From: JAPLKX01 sp035530195
Lineage (GTDB): Bacteria; Hydrogenedentota; Hydrogenedentia; Hydrogenedentales; SLHB01
Reading direction: 5' to 3'
Assembly: GCA_035530195.1 (NCBI GenBank)
Contig: DATKVG010000019.1
Coordinates: forward strand, 1 to 37,834
Length of the DNA: 37,834 nt
The translations under genes and the position numbers were made by a program. The notes beneath the pieces were generated by a model. It was not told the origin of the DNA. It was given only the letters and a program-made list of their open reading frames with translations, and did not search any database. Shown piece by piece: positions 7,987-15,991 of this stretch. How positions within the stretch are numbered: the first letter of the stretch is position 1; each line of letters starts with the position of its first letter.

Positions 7987-8346
7987 CTAGCCGTTCTTGC
8001 GAAGTGCGTGCAGGAGACCGTTCAGGACTCTTCCCGTTTCTTCACAGGTGTGTAAGACGCCGCCGCACGCCTCACCGGTGGCAAACTCCAGCCTGTGTAC
8101 CAGCGAAAGCTGATACTCGAGTTCCCGGCATGATCCGTAGGCGATGTCCAGGAAGTGGACATAATCCGCTTCCGTATTTCGCGCACATCCCTCGACGATG
8201 TTTGAGGCAATCGAAACGGCACAGCGCCGCATCTGCGATACCAGTCCGAACTGCTCCATTTTTGGAAAGGCTTGAGTCAGCCTGTAGACGTCAAGGGCAA
8301 GCTTGTCCGCCAATTCAAATGCCCTCAGCTTCTTATGGTTCCTCAC
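7987..8346 (-). CDS. four-helix-bundle protein (S23/IVP, Avd-like family)
   Basis: 119-residue all-helical protein with the family core RRCAVSIASNIVEGCARNTE followed by HFLDIAYGSCRELEYQLSL. Relatives are encoded inside intervening sequences of 23S rRNA genes (hence S23) and, as Avd, in diversity-generating retroelements, where a pentameric barrel binds RNA or the reverse transcriptase. Stand-alone copies like this one have no established role. A GTG at 8346 is the start, with AGAGGA about 8 bases upstream. No reverse transcriptase, variable repeat or rRNA gene is nearby, so it is neither a DGR nor a rRNA intervening sequence in this window. It is the only gene inside the inverted repeats at 7837-7866 and 8369-8398. 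Confidence 0.9.
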   Translation of the reverse strand: MRNHKKLRAFELADKLALDVYRLTQAFPKMEQFGLVSQMRRCAVSIASNIVEGCARNTEADYVHFLDIAYGSCRELEYQLSLVHRLEFATGEACGGVLHTCEETGRVLNGLLHALRKNG

Positions 8347-8368
8347 TGCAGGTCCTCTTCTTCCGTTA

Positions 8369-8398
8369 CCTACAGTCTACGGCCTACAGTCTATAGCC
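8369..8398. repeat. right inverted repeat of the four-helix-bundle unit
   Basis: Reverse complement of 7837-7866 with three differences in 30. It ends 7 bases from the Tex-like stop codon and lies upstream of the four-helix-bundle GTG. Its minus-strand sequence contains TATAGACT, which could contribute a -10 box, but no convincing -35 box accompanies it. Confidence 0.8.
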
Positions 8399-8404
8399 TT
8401 CTCC

Positions 8405-11005
8405 TCATCCTCCGAACTTGTCTCGTAGTGCGGCCAACTGATCGGCGAGGAGCGTGTTGATCCGCTCGCCGGAATCGGACTGTTTGATGGGCTGGCGGCG
8501 TTCGCGCGGCTCGTGCCTGCGGGGCGGCCGGCCTTCCCTGTCCTGGCGATCGCGCGGCTCGCCGTCGCGGCTTCGGGACTCGCGGTCCCGGGATCTCCCG
8601 CGTTCATCTTCTGGAGTGCTAGTGCGGGCGACGCGCGGCCGCCGCGTTTCCTGGCCGCCCTCGGACCGTTGCGGCCGCCGCCGGGGCTGATCTTCGCGCC
8701 GTGGCCGGCTTTCCTGCGTTCCATCGGGCGGAGCTGCGGCGGCATCGGCGCGTTGCGGCCGCGCGTCGCGACCGTCGGGCGCCGCAGCTCGATTCACCCT
8801 GGGCCGTGACGGGCGCCGTGGCCGCGGCACGTGCAAAGCCTTGATCGACAGGGAAATCCGGGGGACGTCTTTGTCAACCTTAATGACCTTGACGTTAACG
8901 ACGTCGCCGACCTTAATAATTTCGCGGGGGTCTTTGACGAACCGGTTGGACAACTCGCTGAGATGGACCAGCCCGTCCTGCTGAACGCCGATGTCGATGA
9001 ACGCCCCGAAATCCGTCACGTTCGTCACGACGCCTTCAATGCTCATTCCTTCCTGCAGGTCGGCAATCGAGGCGACGCCTTCGATGAGTTTGGGGGCTTT
9101 AAACTTGCTTCGGACGTCCCGCCCGGGCTCGATCAACTCCGCGCGGATGTCGGCCATCGTCAGCGGCCCGAACACCTCGGTTTGGAACGCGGCGAAATCA
9201 ATCTTGCCGACCAACTCGCGGTTCCCCAGCAGTTCCGCCACCGGCACGCCTACGCTGGCCGCCATTTGCTCGACAAGCCCATAGGCCTCGGGGTGAATCG
9301 ACGTGGCATCCAGCGGGTTTTCTCCGCCGGGTATCCGCATGAAGCCAGCGCACTGTTCGAACACGCGCGAGCCGATGCCGTCGATTTCGAGCAGTTGGGC
9401 GCGTGATTTCAACCCGCCCGCGGCGGTGCGCGCGTTTACGATGTTCTGCGCCGTGCCCAGTTGAATTCCGCTGACGTAGCGAAGCAGCGTGACCGGCGAC
9501 CGGTTCAAATCCACCCCGACACGGTTCACGCAGGCGGCGACGGTGTGGTGCAGGCCCTCGCGCAACTGTTTCTGGTTGACGTCGTGCTGGTATTGGCCGA
9601 CGCCGACGCTGCGCGGCTCGACCTTAACGAGTTCGGCCAGCGGGTCTTGAATCCTGCGCGCGATCGAAACCGCTTCCCGCACCGACGACTCGAGGTCGGG
9701 AAACTCTTCCCGCCCCAGCTTCGAGGAAGCGTAGCTGGCCGCCGGCGCCGTGCTCACCGACACCGCCACGGGCCGCTGCCCGCTCCCGTTGACATGCTTG
9801 ACGGCCTCAGCCAGGACCGCTTTGACGATCTTGACAATCTCTCCGCTGGCCGCGCTGTTGCCGATGCCGACCACGCCGACCTGGTACTGTTCGATCAGGC
9901 CCGCCAGCGTCTGCTGCGGGGTTTCAGCCCCTTCTTCGGGCTTGAGCGAGACCGCCTGGTGGTGGATCAGCGCGCCCGACAAATCGACCACGGCCACCTT
10001 GCACGCGCTGACCCCTTTTCCGAGCGCAACAACACCAATCACGTTGACAGCGCCGGCCGGCGGTCCCAGCAGCAGGTTCTGCGCGTTCTGCCGGAACACC
10101 CGTATGGCGTCGTCGTCGGCCCGTTTGCGCATCGCTTCGAGCACGTCGTTTTCGATCGAGGGCCGCAGGTGGCGCGTGTAGGCCTCGTGGAGCGCCAACC
10201 GGATATGCGGTTCAAAAATCGACCCTGCGGTCGCGACGTACTGCTGAAGCAGCCCGTTAAACGTGGCCTCGTCATCGAGCGCAACGTCAATCCGCAGCAA
10301 GCCTTCCTTGACGCCGCGCAAAATCGCCAGCATCCGGTGCGACGGCACCTTGGATACCGGCTCGGAGAATCCGTAATACGACTCGTACTTGGTTTTCGTG
10401 CCCTCGGCATTCTTCGTGGCGCGGGCGGTCAGCGTGCCTTCTTCGAGCATCTTCCTACGCATCGTGCTGCGGGCGTGCGGATCCACCGCGAACCGTTCCG
10501 CGAGAATATAGCGCGCCCCTTCGAGCGCCATCTCGGGCGACAGAATCCCCTTGTCCGATTTGACAAACGAGTCCGTGTGTTCTTCCAACGACTGGATGAC
10601 CGGGAGCTGTTTCATGATGAAATCGGCGAGCGGTGTCAGCCCCTGCTCTTCGGCTTGGGTAGCCTTGTTCTTGCGCTTGGGCTTGAACGGCAGGTAGATG
10701 TCTTCGAGTTCGGTTTTGGTGGCGCACTGCTCGATTCGCTGCCGGAGCTCGTCGGTCAGCGCGCCCTGTTTTTCAATGGCGTCGAGAACAGTGTGGCGCC
10801 GGTTGGTGACACCGATGAAGTAGTTGTTGGCGTCGGCAATGGCCTCGATTTGCGCGTCATCGAGCCCGCCGGTCAGGTCCTTGCGGTACCGGGCAATAAA
10901 AGGAACCGTCGCCCCACTCTCCAGCAACCGTATCGCCGCCGTCACTACGTCTTGTTCTAGGCCCAATTCCGTTGAAATACGCTCAACAAACTTCGGTTGT
11001 ATCAT
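8405..11005 (-). CDS. Tex-like S1 RNA-binding protein with arginine-rich tail
   Basis: 866-residue member of the Tex family (transcription accessory / RNA-binding proteins). In order: an N-terminal helical region with VPFIARYRKDLTGGLDDAQI, an ELEDIYLPFKPKRKNKA stretch, a YqgF/RNase H-like domain (NVIGVVALGKGVSACKVAVV), helix-hairpin-helix motifs (AQNIVNARTAAGGLKSRAQL, then IDGIGSRVFEQCAGF) and an S1 domain (EGMSIEGVVTNVTDFGAFID). The last roughly 130 residues are unusual: low-complexity and rich in Arg, Pro, Asp and Glu, ending with a short conserved-looking ADQLAALRDKFGG. The ATG at 11005 has AGG 6 bases upstream and begins MIQPKFVERI, where homology begins. Family members affect transcription and RNA surveillance; the exact mechanism is unsettled. 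It lies downstream of the secreted glycosidase-like gene with a 193-base gap, probably as a separate unit. Confidence 0.93.
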   Translation of the reverse strand: MIQPKFVERISTELGLEQDVVTAAIRLLESGATVPFIARYRKDLTGGLDDAQIEAIADANNYFIGVTNRRHTVLDAIEKQGALTDELRQRIEQCATKTELEDIYLPFKPKRKNKATQAEEQGLTPLADFIMKQLPVIQSLEEHTDSFVKSDKGILSPEMALEGARYILAERFAVDPHARSTMRRKMLEEGTLTARATKNAEGTKTKYESYYGFSEPVSKVPSHRMLAILRGVKEGLLRIDVALDDEATFNGLLQQYVATAGSIFEPHIRLALHEAYTRHLRPSIENDVLEAMRKRADDDAIRVFRQNAQNLLLGPPAGAVNVIGVVALGKGVSACKVAVVDLSGALIHHQAVSLKPEEGAETPQQTLAGLIEQYQVGVVGIGNSAASGEIVKIVKAVLAEAVKHVNGSGQRPVAVSVSTAPAASYASSKLGREEFPDLESSVREAVSIARRIQDPLAELVKVEPRSVGVGQYQHDVNQKQLREGLHHTVAACVNRVGVDLNRSPVTLLRYVSGIQLGTAQNIVNARTAAGGLKSRAQLLEIDGIGSRVFEQCAGFMRIPGGENPLDATSIHPEAYGLVEQMAASVGVPVAELLGNRELVGKIDFAAFQTEVFGPLTMADIRAELIEPGRDVRSKFKAPKLIEGVASIADLQEGMSIEGVVTNVTDFGAFIDIGVQQDGLVHLSELSNRFVKDPREIIKVGDVVNVKVIKVDKDVPRISLSIKALHVPRPRRPSRPRVNRAAAPDGRDARPQRADAAAAPPDGTQESRPRREDQPRRRPQRSEGGQETRRPRVARTSTPEDERGRSRDRESRSRDGEPRDRQDREGRPPRRHEPRERRQPIKQSDSGERINTLLADQLAALRDKFGG

Positions 11006-11198
11006 GACCTGCCGTGGCTCCAGTACCCGCAAACACAAGGAAGTCTACCAGAATTATGCAAGGTACACAATGACGCCGCGACCAATCGAGGTGACTTGCG
11101 GCAGATCGACTGCGAAGGACGGCGTGAAATCATGAAGGCCGCTGCGCCCGTGCCCGTACATTTGGTTTCCCAATAGTCTACAACAAATCCCGTTTGGA

Positions 11199-13331
11199 TT
11201 AGAATTCCACCCGAAACTCGATATCCTCCGCCGTGTGCGCCCAACTCAGCAGCAGCCCGGAAGCCCGGTCCCACGCCTGCTCGAACGGCAGCGGCGGGTT
11301 CGTTTCAACGGCTTTCGGCGCAGTCGGCGCCAGAATCCGAGCCACCCCGCGCACGTTCACCGGGCCCCGCACCGTGAACGTCAGCACCTTGTCTTTATAA
11401 GACTTGCCGCGCACTCGGCCGGCCGCGGCCAGCACCTTGGGGCAACTACATTGCTTCCGCGCCCACGCCACGTCATACAGCAGCGCCCGCTGGCCCGGCG
11501 ACAGGACCTTTTTCCGAACCACCGGCAAGGAGGCATCAAACAGGTCGACAAAAGGCCCTTTTAGCCGCAACGGCTCGTCTGAAATCGATTCGTCCAAGAC
11601 GGCCGCAATTACATACGGGCCGCGACGGACCACCAGGTGGTTCTGCGGCTCGAACTGGGCGCCGTGGGCTCGCCCCTGCCGCGCCACCATCTCCGACACC
11701 ACCGCCATCAGTGCCTGTGCGCCGTCATCGCGGCGTGTCAACGCGGCCGGGCTTGCCTCGACGATGCGCACGAAACCGTTTCCCACCCGTTCGGGGTTGC
11801 CGCGGGCAATTTGGGTGACGCCGAGGCGCGCGAACAGGTCGTCGTACGCTTTGGCCGGTTTGTTGCCCTGGTCGTTCCACCATTCCCGGACGGTGTGATA
11901 CGGATCGGACCCGTCCTCGATGAAGATGAGGCCGCCGCCGTCTCTCACCCATTTGTCGAGCACGGCATGGTATTCCGGCTTGAGCGGTTTCTGCCCCTCG
12001 TACGTGAGCAGCAGCACCTTGTACGGCTTCAGGCACTCGGGGTAGATCGTGTTTTCGAGTTGCACCACCTCGACCGGCACGCCGTGCTTCACCAGCGGCA
12101 TCGCCAGCCCGTAAAACGATCCCAGGTCGCCGTCGCTGGGCGTCGGCGCCGCCCGCTGAAACATCAGTGTGTCCGACACGATCACGCCGATGCCGCGCGT
12201 GGCGGTATCGTAACGGACGTGGGATTGGTCCATGTCGTTGAGCGCGTTGAAAACCGTCAGCAGTTCCGTGGCGTACGCCGGCGGAATTCCCTCGACCTCG
12301 CCGGGCGCGCCCCCTTCTTTCGGGTACCGGCCTTTGAAGATCCGGTCAGGCCACGGCATGATCTCGAAACGGTGCACCTCCGGCCAGAACAGCGACGCAA
12401 TAACCGTACACTCGTAGTTGACCTTGTAGTCGCTCCACGTGTGGTTTGGGTTGTCCTCAACGGGATCGGCCAGAAACCACACCTTCTTGCCGGTGGGCCG
12501 CACCATGCCCAGCATCTGGCTGAATTCGAGCAGGCCCGCCTCGAACGTCCGCTCCTTGCGAACGTTCTGGTAGGAATTCGGCGAGCGTGCGGTGCCGGTC
12601 CAGACCTGCGCGATATACCCGTCGAAATCGGGTATGTCGCTGAGGTGCGATTCCGGGCTGACGATGCGCCACTGGGCGTAGTTGATCAGCGAGTGAGTCG
12701 GGACGTGGCATTCGATGGGCGGTTTGGACGAGTAGGCCTTGACGTGCGCAAACACGTCGCGAAGCGCGTTGAAATACAGTTCGTACTTGAGTTTGCTGGC
12801 CCGGTACTGCGCGTCCACCGACGAATCCGGCGCCTGCCACGGCTCGCCATAAAACTTCCGCCACTCGTTCTTAAACGCCTCGCTCCAGCCGGTGTTCGCC
12901 CAGTACTCCGGCTCTTCGAGATACACCGCCGTGACGCCCGCCTCAAGCGCCGGCTCGATGTAATTCTTGATGTACTCGACGTACGCCTGCGACGGCACGT
13001 TGTAGCCGACGGTCGTGCTGTTGCCGTGCATGTACAGCTTGCCGTCTTTGGCCGTCTGGACTTCGTCCTTTTTGAACGCGTCGCCCTCGCCGTAATACGA
13101 GCCGTAACCGCCCCACGCAATCCCTGTCATGTAGCTGACGGTGTAGCCCTTCTCGCGCCACAGCGACGCCCGTTGCGCAAACTCGCGGCTGCCGTAAACG
13201 ATTGCGACATCCGCCCCGGAATCAATCTCCGGCATGTATGGCGAATACGATTGGAAGCAGGTGAAATCCCGACCCTCGCCAAGACACGGCAAAGCCAGCG
13301 TGACTGCGAAAAGACAGAACAAAACTCGCAT
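11199..13331 (-). CDS. secreted glycosidase-like protein of unknown specificity
   Basis: 710 residues beginning with a signal peptide (MRVLFCLFAVTLALPCLGEG). The N-terminal half resembles a TIM barrel of the GH42/GH14-like type: AVTAVYLEEPEYWANTGW offers candidate acidic residues at a strand end, followed by IECHVPTHSLINYAQW and KKVWFLADPVEDNPNHTW. A Rossmann-like middle (PYKVLLLTYEGQKPLKPEYH, then GGGLIFIEDGSDPYHTVREW) recalls the trimerisation domain of GH42 beta-galactosidases, and a beta-rich C-terminal part follows. The order barrel, Rossmann-like domain, beta domain supports a carbohydrate-active role, but I cannot name the family and catalysis is unproven. The ATG at 13331 has GAGGAG upstream and a well-placed promoter at 13357-13385. 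Confidence 0.7.
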   Translation of the reverse strand: MRVLFCLFAVTLALPCLGEGRDFTCFQSYSPYMPEIDSGADVAIVYGSREFAQRASLWREKGYTVSYMTGIAWGGYGSYYGEGDAFKKDEVQTAKDGKLYMHGNSTTVGYNVPSQAYVEYIKNYIEPALEAGVTAVYLEEPEYWANTGWSEAFKNEWRKFYGEPWQAPDSSVDAQYRASKLKYELYFNALRDVFAHVKAYSSKPPIECHVPTHSLINYAQWRIVSPESHLSDIPDFDGYIAQVWTGTARSPNSYQNVRKERTFEAGLLEFSQMLGMVRPTGKKVWFLADPVEDNPNHTWSDYKVNYECTVIASLFWPEVHRFEIMPWPDRIFKGRYPKEGGAPGEVEGIPPAYATELLTVFNALNDMDQSHVRYDTATRGIGVIVSDTLMFQRAAPTPSDGDLGSFYGLAMPLVKHGVPVEVVQLENTIYPECLKPYKVLLLTYEGQKPLKPEYHAVLDKWVRDGGGLIFIEDGSDPYHTVREWWNDQGNKPAKAYDDLFARLGVTQIARGNPERVGNGFVRIVEASPAALTRRDDGAQALMAVVSEMVARQGRAHGAQFEPQNHLVVRRGPYVIAAVLDESISDEPLRLKGPFVDLFDASLPVVRKKVLSPGQRALLYDVAWARKQCSCPKVLAAAGRVRGKSYKDKVLTFTVRGPVNVRGVARILAPTAPKAVETNPPLPFEQAWDRASGLLLSWAHTAEDIEFRVEF

Positions 13332-13356
13332 GATAAGCTCCTCTCCCGTCCGGCAG

Positions 13357-13385
13357 ATTATGTCGCCTCAGTGCGGACTGATCAA
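13357..13385 (-). promoter_or_regulatory. promoter of the secreted glycosidase-like gene
   Basis: Minus strand TTGATC (13385-13380), 17-base spacer and CATAAT (13362-13357). The predicted start site near 13350 leaves a leader of about 19 bases, which includes the Shine-Dalgarno sequence. Confidence 0.5.
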
Positions 13386-13416
13386 ATTAGGCTCAATGAT
13401 TATTCAACGTGAAGCG

Positions 13417-13546
13417 GGCAACAATGCGGTGGGGTCGCGCTCCCGCGCGACCGTTGTGATGGAGGAGGTGGAGTGGCTGTCGGTATTTCGTGCCGGTGGC
13501 TGGAGGCAGCGGCCGAGCAGGATCTCGACCCCACCGCATTGTTGCC
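13417..13546. repeat. 130-bp inverted-repeat element with internal palindrome
   Basis: The ends, 13417-13437 and 13526-13546, are perfect 21-base inverted repeats (beginning GGCAACAATGCGGTGGGG). Inside, next to the left arm, GGTCGCGCTCCCGCGCGACC (13433-13452) forms an 8-bp hairpin with a TCCC loop. The 29 bases 13426-13454 recur exactly inside lipB at 22821-22849. No reading frame of interest lies within. It looks like a MITE or REP-type non-autonomous element between two divergent genes. Confidence 0.75.
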
Positions 13547-13592
13547 TTGGGCCTGTGACTGGACGCCCGTGGGCGTGATATCATCGCGCCCA

Positions 13593-14798
13593 ATGGAAGC
13601 CTCCGTTTACGACATACCGCCGGGCATCCGCCGCGCAATGGACTACGGCAAGCTCGCCGGGCCCGCACCCCGGATGCTGGTGCTCCGCAGCAGGTATTGG
13701 CTAGACGACGCCTGCATCCGTGCCGCACAGACGCTGGACTGGCCCGTCCGCACGGTACCCGTCACTCAGGAAGGAGTGTTGCCCCAGGAAAACATCGCCC
13801 AACTCCTGCAGTCGATTGTCGAGTTCCGGCCCGACTTCATCCTAACAGTCAACCTCGGCGGTATAGATGAGGAAGGCAGTTTGGCCCGGCTGTTCGATGA
13901 ACTGCACCTGCCGTACGTCGTGTGGTTTGCCGACGACCCGCGCACCATCATGATGGACCGGTCAATCTACGCATCCCCGTACGCCGCCGCATTCACCTGG
14001 GACAGCGCATACTGCGGCTACCTCGCCGCGTGCGGGTTTCCGGTGGCGCGCACCCTGCCACTCGCAGCCGACCCGGCCCTGTTCAATTCCGGCCCAGCCT
14101 CATCGTGGCAGCACCCGCCGACGTTCGTGGGCAACTCGATGACCGCGGCAGCCCGGGCCGAGTGGGGATGGGTCAACCAACGGCCACACCTTGCCGCGGC
14201 AGTCAGCGAGGCGCTCGACAGCGGCCGGGTGACGCGCGAGCAATTCGCGCAGGGGCTGACCGCCCTGCTCGACCCGCCATTTGTCGCGAGTCTGGATGCA
14301 CACGAGCGCAGGCACGCCGAGATACTCTTGTTCTCCGAAGGGACGCATCGATTAAGGTGCGAGTTTGTACGTGCCCTTGAACCTGAAGGTATCGACGTGC
14401 GCGGGGACAATGAGTGGGTCGAGTTTTTCCCTCGAGTCGGCGGCCCGATCAACTACGAGCACGACCTCACCGGTTTCTACAGGGCCTGCGAGGTCAATCT
14501 CAACATCACCAGCATCCAGATGGCCACCGCGGCCAACCAGCGCGTATTCGACTGCCCCGCCGCCGGCGGCTTCCTCCTGACCGACGCCCAACACTCGCTG
14601 GCCTCCCTCTTCGATCCCGATCAACTCGCCGTATTTCACTCGTTCAACGAGTGCCGCGACCTCCTGCGCTGGTACCGCGCGAAGCCGCGAGCTCGAACCG
14701 AGATGGTGACAAAGGCGCGGTTGCGCATCCTGGACCAGCACACCTACGCGCACCGCCTGCGCCATATCGAAGACACCCTGCGCCAGTACCTGAAGTAG
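13593..14798 (+). CDS. CgeB-like glycosyltransferase
   Basis: 401-residue soluble protein of the CgeB type (two-domain GT-B glycosyltransferase-like, often annotated spore maturation protein or DUF3880 protein). N-terminal domain: MLVLRSRYWLDDACIRAAQT, then DFILTVNLGGIDEEGS and PYVVWFADDPRTIM. C-terminal domain: YEHDLTGFYRACEVNLNIT, then ANQRVFDCPAAGGFLLTDAQ, matching the donor-binding pattern R.FE..A.GGFLLT of the family. The ATG at 13593 lies beyond the repeat element; the frame is open into the element but that part is repeat-derived. Members glycosylate flagellin, spore or cell-surface components; the acceptor is unknown. It stands alone between minus-strand genes. Confidence 0.8.
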   Translation: MEASVYDIPPGIRRAMDYGKLAGPAPRMLVLRSRYWLDDACIRAAQTLDWPVRTVPVTQEGVLPQENIAQLLQSIVEFRPDFILTVNLGGIDEEGSLARLFDELHLPYVVWFADDPRTIMMDRSIYASPYAAAFTWDSAYCGYLAACGFPVARTLPLAADPALFNSGPASSWQHPPTFVGNSMTAAARAEWGWVNQRPHLAAAVSEALDSGRVTREQFAQGLTALLDPPFVASLDAHERRHAEILLFSEGTHRLRCEFVRALEPEGIDVRGDNEWVEFFPRVGGPINYEHDLTGFYRACEVNLNITSIQMATAANQRVFDCPAAGGFLLTDAQHSLASLFDPDQLAVFHSFNECRDLLRWYRAKPRARTEMVTKARLRILDQHTYAHRLRHIEDTLRQYLK

Positions 14799-14911
14799 CC
14801 GGCTTCGCCGAAGTCAAATGAGGCTCTGTAACCTTTACAGTGCCCCGTGCTGCCGAGAACTCAATGTTGCAACAACGTCACACACTGGGCGCCGCCGTCT
14901 CCCACGTCAAC

Positions 14912-15916
14912 TCACAAGTCGACCTGGTAGACCCAGACGGTTTGCTGGATTCCTGACTCGGGAATAATGCCAGGCAACTTGGGATTATTTCTATGTTCAT
15001 CGGTGAAGTATGAGACAACCCGGCCTTCCGCACGCAGAGGCATGGAGGTCTCGATGTCCAGGTAGAAGCGACGCGAGACTTCGCGTTTAAAGGGCGGGAC
15101 GCCCAGAGCCTCGTGCATGGGACAGTCCGGGATTCGTTGCTCGAAAACAACCGTCTTGTGTCCTTCAATCTCAGCGTAACCAAGGACCTCATACGTGGCC
15201 TCATACAAACCTTCCAAGACCGTCGAAACCTGCTCTCCCTTTGAAAGCTTCCTGGAGGCGAAAAAATCCAGCTTGGCAGGCCATAAGCTCAGATAGCGTT
15301 CCACGCCCGGCGGCGGCTCCCATGCGCCAGTATCTTTCCATAGATAGGTCTGTGTTTCGCGCGCTTCTCTCCAGGTCCTCTTGTACGATCCAAAGTAGAC
15401 TTGCGTGGGCTGATTGAACTGAAGGGACTGCTTAAAGGCTTCTTCTGCATCGTAGGCAACGGTTGATGTGCATTCGCCGTAATCTTGGATTCCCGCTTCA
15501 ACGAGTATGTTGCCGGCCTCGTCCATGAAATAATGGAACATACCGCCATGAGCCTCGTAATCCTCGGCTGGCTGCATCTTCAGCCGAAACTCCGCGGGGA
15601 CTTCCTCAAACTTCACATCCGTGAAGGGCTTGTTGATCTGTTGAATTGTTTCCTTGATTTTGGCGAGTTCAACGTCATGGACAGCCCGACGAGTGTCTGT
15701 GATGAGTTTGGCGTCCAGCGCGGCGGCGATTTCGTCATCAAGTGGCGCTGTTTCTTGAGGCTGACCGTTCTTTGTCGCTTCCGGCAGATCAACGTTAAGC
15801 GGACCGGGTTTTTTTGAGACGATGTCGCCGGTTGTATGCTTATAATAATGGGTGATTAGTAGCACCCCTATTGCGGCTACAACGCAGACAGCAAGCAGCA
15901 ATCCAATCCGCTTCAC
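14912..15916 (-). CDS. membrane-anchored periplasmic protein, unknown function
   Basis: 334 residues: one N-terminal membrane segment (residues about 5-22, IGLLLAVCVVAAIGVLLITH) and a soluble periplasmic part. The C-terminal half has a pattern of short beta strands, with YEVLGYAEIEGHKTVVFEQR, then RRFYLDIETSMPLRAEGRVV and SYFTDEHR. This is reminiscent of LolA/LolB-like or outer-membrane lipoprotein-sorting domains in which a substrate-facing sheet alternates with phrases like DxET.MPLR. I do not recognise the family. Start is a GTG at 15916 with GGAG upstream; a lipobox is not evident. Separated by 75 bases from the amidohydrolase gene upstream on the same strand, so co-transcription is possible. 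Confidence 0.7.
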   Translation of the reverse strand: MKRIGLLLAVCVVAAIGVLLITHYYKHTTGDIVSKKPGPLNVDLPEATKNGQPQETAPLDDEIAAALDAKLITDTRRAVHDVELAKIKETIQQINKPFTDVKFEEVPAEFRLKMQPAEDYEAHGGMFHYFMDEAGNILVEAGIQDYGECTSTVAYDAEEAFKQSLQFNQPTQVYFGSYKRTWREARETQTYLWKDTGAWEPPPGVERYLSLWPAKLDFFASRKLSKGEQVSTVLEGLYEATYEVLGYAEIEGHKTVVFEQRIPDCPMHEALGVPPFKREVSRRFYLDIETSMPLRAEGRVVSYFTDEHRNNPKLPGIIPESGIQQTVWVYQVDL

Positions 15917-15991
15917 TATCGCGCACTCCTTCTTTGTTCCGGATACAATGGCATTGCAGCTCCGGCAAAAGTTTGCGCAAGAAACCTGTTT

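Larger units (their letters stand above)
7837..8398. mobile_element. candidate repeat-bounded mobile unit carrying a four-helix-bundle gene
   Basis: A 562-base segment bounded by imperfect 30-base inverted repeats (27/30) and holding one gene, a perfect 12-bp hairpin and an extra partial repeat. It fits between the stop codons of the YhcH-family gene and the Tex-like gene with almost nothing to spare. No target-site duplication and no transposase are visible, so mobility is an inference from the repeat boundaries. Confidence 0.4.

Noticed and set aside
7837..8398. Diversity-generating retroelement or 23S rRNA intervening sequence
   Set aside because: No reverse transcriptase, template/variable repeat pair or rRNA sequence is present near the four-helix-bundle gene.
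9461..10960. 499-codon open frame opposite the Tex-like gene
   Set aside because: Antisense shadow of a confidently identified gene, rich in Arg, His and Val as expected from reverse reading of GC-rich codons.
11637..13412. 591-codon open frame opposite the secreted glycosidase-like gene
   Set aside because: The minus-strand gene has a signal peptide, ribosome site and promoter; the plus-strand frame has none and resembles a shadow.
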